A DNA stretch of 64,000 nt from UBA6224 sp963730375. Lineage in GTDB: Bacteria > Patescibacteriota > Saccharimonadia > Saccharimonadales > UBA4665. The stretch lies in the NCBI GenBank assembly GCA_963730375.1, contig CAVSRJ010000001.1:62001-126000 (forward strand), written 5' to 3'. The translations under genes were made by a program, and so were the position numbers. This document shows positions 63,481-64,000 of this stretch, in pieces. Numbering within the stretch: the stretch's first letter is position 1; each line of letters opens with the position of its first letter. Below the pieces are notes generated by a model. That model did not search any database and was not told the DNA's origin. It was given only the letters and a program-made list of their open reading frames with translations.

Positions 63481-63824
63481 TGCGCGTGAAGCGCGGCGTA
63501 GCCGCCCACAAGAAGCACCAGAAGATCCGCAAGGCAACCAAGGGCATGACTCACTCCAACCGAGTGAGTATCAAGCGTGGACGCCAAGCAGTCACCAAGT
63601 CTTTGCAATTCGCTACTCGCGATCGCAAGAACCGCAAGCGAACCTTTCGCCAGCTGTGGAATGCACGCATCAATGCTGCAGCCCGCCTCAACGGCACCAC
63701 CTACAGCAAGCTAATCGCCGGCCTAAAGGCCGCCGATGTCCAGCTCGACCGTAAGGTGCTGGCCGAACTGGCCGTCAACGAGCCAAAGGCCTTCACCGCT
63801 GTCGTCAAAGCCGCCAAAAAGTAA
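63480..63824 (+). CDS. rplT: 50S ribosomal protein L20
   Basis: A 114-aa protein with the L20 pattern MRVKRGVAAHKKHQKI, TYSKLIAGLKAADVQLDRKVL and LAVNEPKAF. Its ATG shares a base with the rpmI stop (TAATG). L20 is an early 23S-binding protein and in other bacteria represses this operon. Confidence 0.97.
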   Translation: MRVKRGVAAHKKHQKIRKATKGMTHSNRVSIKRGRQAVTKSLQFATRDRKNRKRTFRQLWNARINAAARLNGTTYSKLIAGLKAADVQLDRKVLAELAVNEPKAFTAVVKAAKK

Positions 63825-63847
63825 GTAACTGCTGATCTACTTCAACT

Positions 63848-63875
63848 AAAAAACCTCCCACTGGGGAGGTTTTTT
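63848..63875. terminator. two-way terminator between rplT and rnpB
   Basis: A perfect 12-bp stem AAAAAACCTCCC/GGGAGGTTTTTT. It ends the infC operon on the plus strand and RNase P RNA on the minus strand. Confidence 0.85.
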
Positions 63876-63879
63876 AGTG

Positions 63880-64000
63880 CCAGGTTACCCGTAAGCCGGA
63901 TTTTGTTTTAGCTAATCATCTATCTTGTTCTGGTGTCGCCACCAAAATCACGCGGATCTTATGACGAATCCTCAGCGGGACACTTCGAGCTTTGAGGCTC
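63880..64000 (-). ncRNA. rnpB: RNase P RNA, 3' part, cut by the window edge
   Basis: The catalytic RNA that trims tRNA 5' ends. The minus strand carries the typical 3' segment GATAGATGATTAGCT ... AAATCCGGCTTACGG, matching the E. coli end TAGATGAATGACTG ... GAACCCGGCTTATCGG. The 5' part lies beyond position 64000. The 3' end is estimated. Confidence 0.85.

Overview
The window looks like chromosome of a Saccharibacteria (TM7, Patescibacteria/CPR) bacterium. The 16S gene (minus strand, 50029-51626) carries stretches that I remember as TM7-specific probe sites, for example around 50628-50640 and 51210-51230. The protein set fits: compact housekeeping genes, short IF-2 (589 aa), B12-dependent ribonucleotide reductase, KGG-repeat mini-proteins, a DUF5663-like protein, a HerA/VirB4-like ATPase, ComM, and very large secreted beta-rich surface proteins. 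No phage, integrase, transposase or CRISPR array was seen.

Layout. (1) 1-18776: a minus-strand cluster of giant surface proteins: two paralogues sharing one N-terminal module (2548 and 1524 aa) and, between them, a membrane-anchored kelch-propeller protein split by a frameshift plus a small membrane protein. For an epibiont this is the best candidate for a host-contact apparatus. (2) 19.3-31.8 kb, minus: rplU, ileS behind a T-box riboswitch, a thioredoxin-fold protein, nrdJ, nrdR, ftsZ, ftsA, map, adk, yqeY, rpsU, a winged-helix regulator. (3) 31.8-40.2 kb: priA, def, fmt (plus), a DUF5663-like gene, infB, rpsA (minus), then a ROK kinase and an HExxH protein (plus). (4) 40.3-52 kb: two KGG genes and the rRNA genes. 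The rRNA operon is broken into separate transcription units: 16S alone with its own promoter and terminator; tRNA-Ala and tRNA-Ile with their own terminator; 23S-5S with its own promoter. Five protein genes (phosphatase-like, GH15-like, TrmB-like regulator, lipoprotein-like, small protein) sit between 16S and the tRNAs, and a 58-aa gene sits between the tRNAs and 23S. (5) 52-60.6 kb, minus: gyrA, gyrB, the HerA/VirB4-like ATPase, two small genes and a structured RNA candidate. (6) 61-64 kb: an orphan CIRCE-controlled short transcript, comM, infC-rpmI-rplT and, at the edge, rnpB on the minus strand.

Two genome-wide themes emerge. Many first-in-operon genes have a TANNNT-type -10 box ending 6-7 bases before the start codon and no Shine-Dalgarno sequence, so they are probably leaderless; ribosomal and cell-division genes use Shine-Dalgarno leaders. 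Second, four genes (the kelch protein, ileS, nrdJ, gyrA) are interrupted by single-base indels, mostly in homopolymers. Because three of these are essential, consensus errors are the simplest explanation and should be checked before any biology is built on them.
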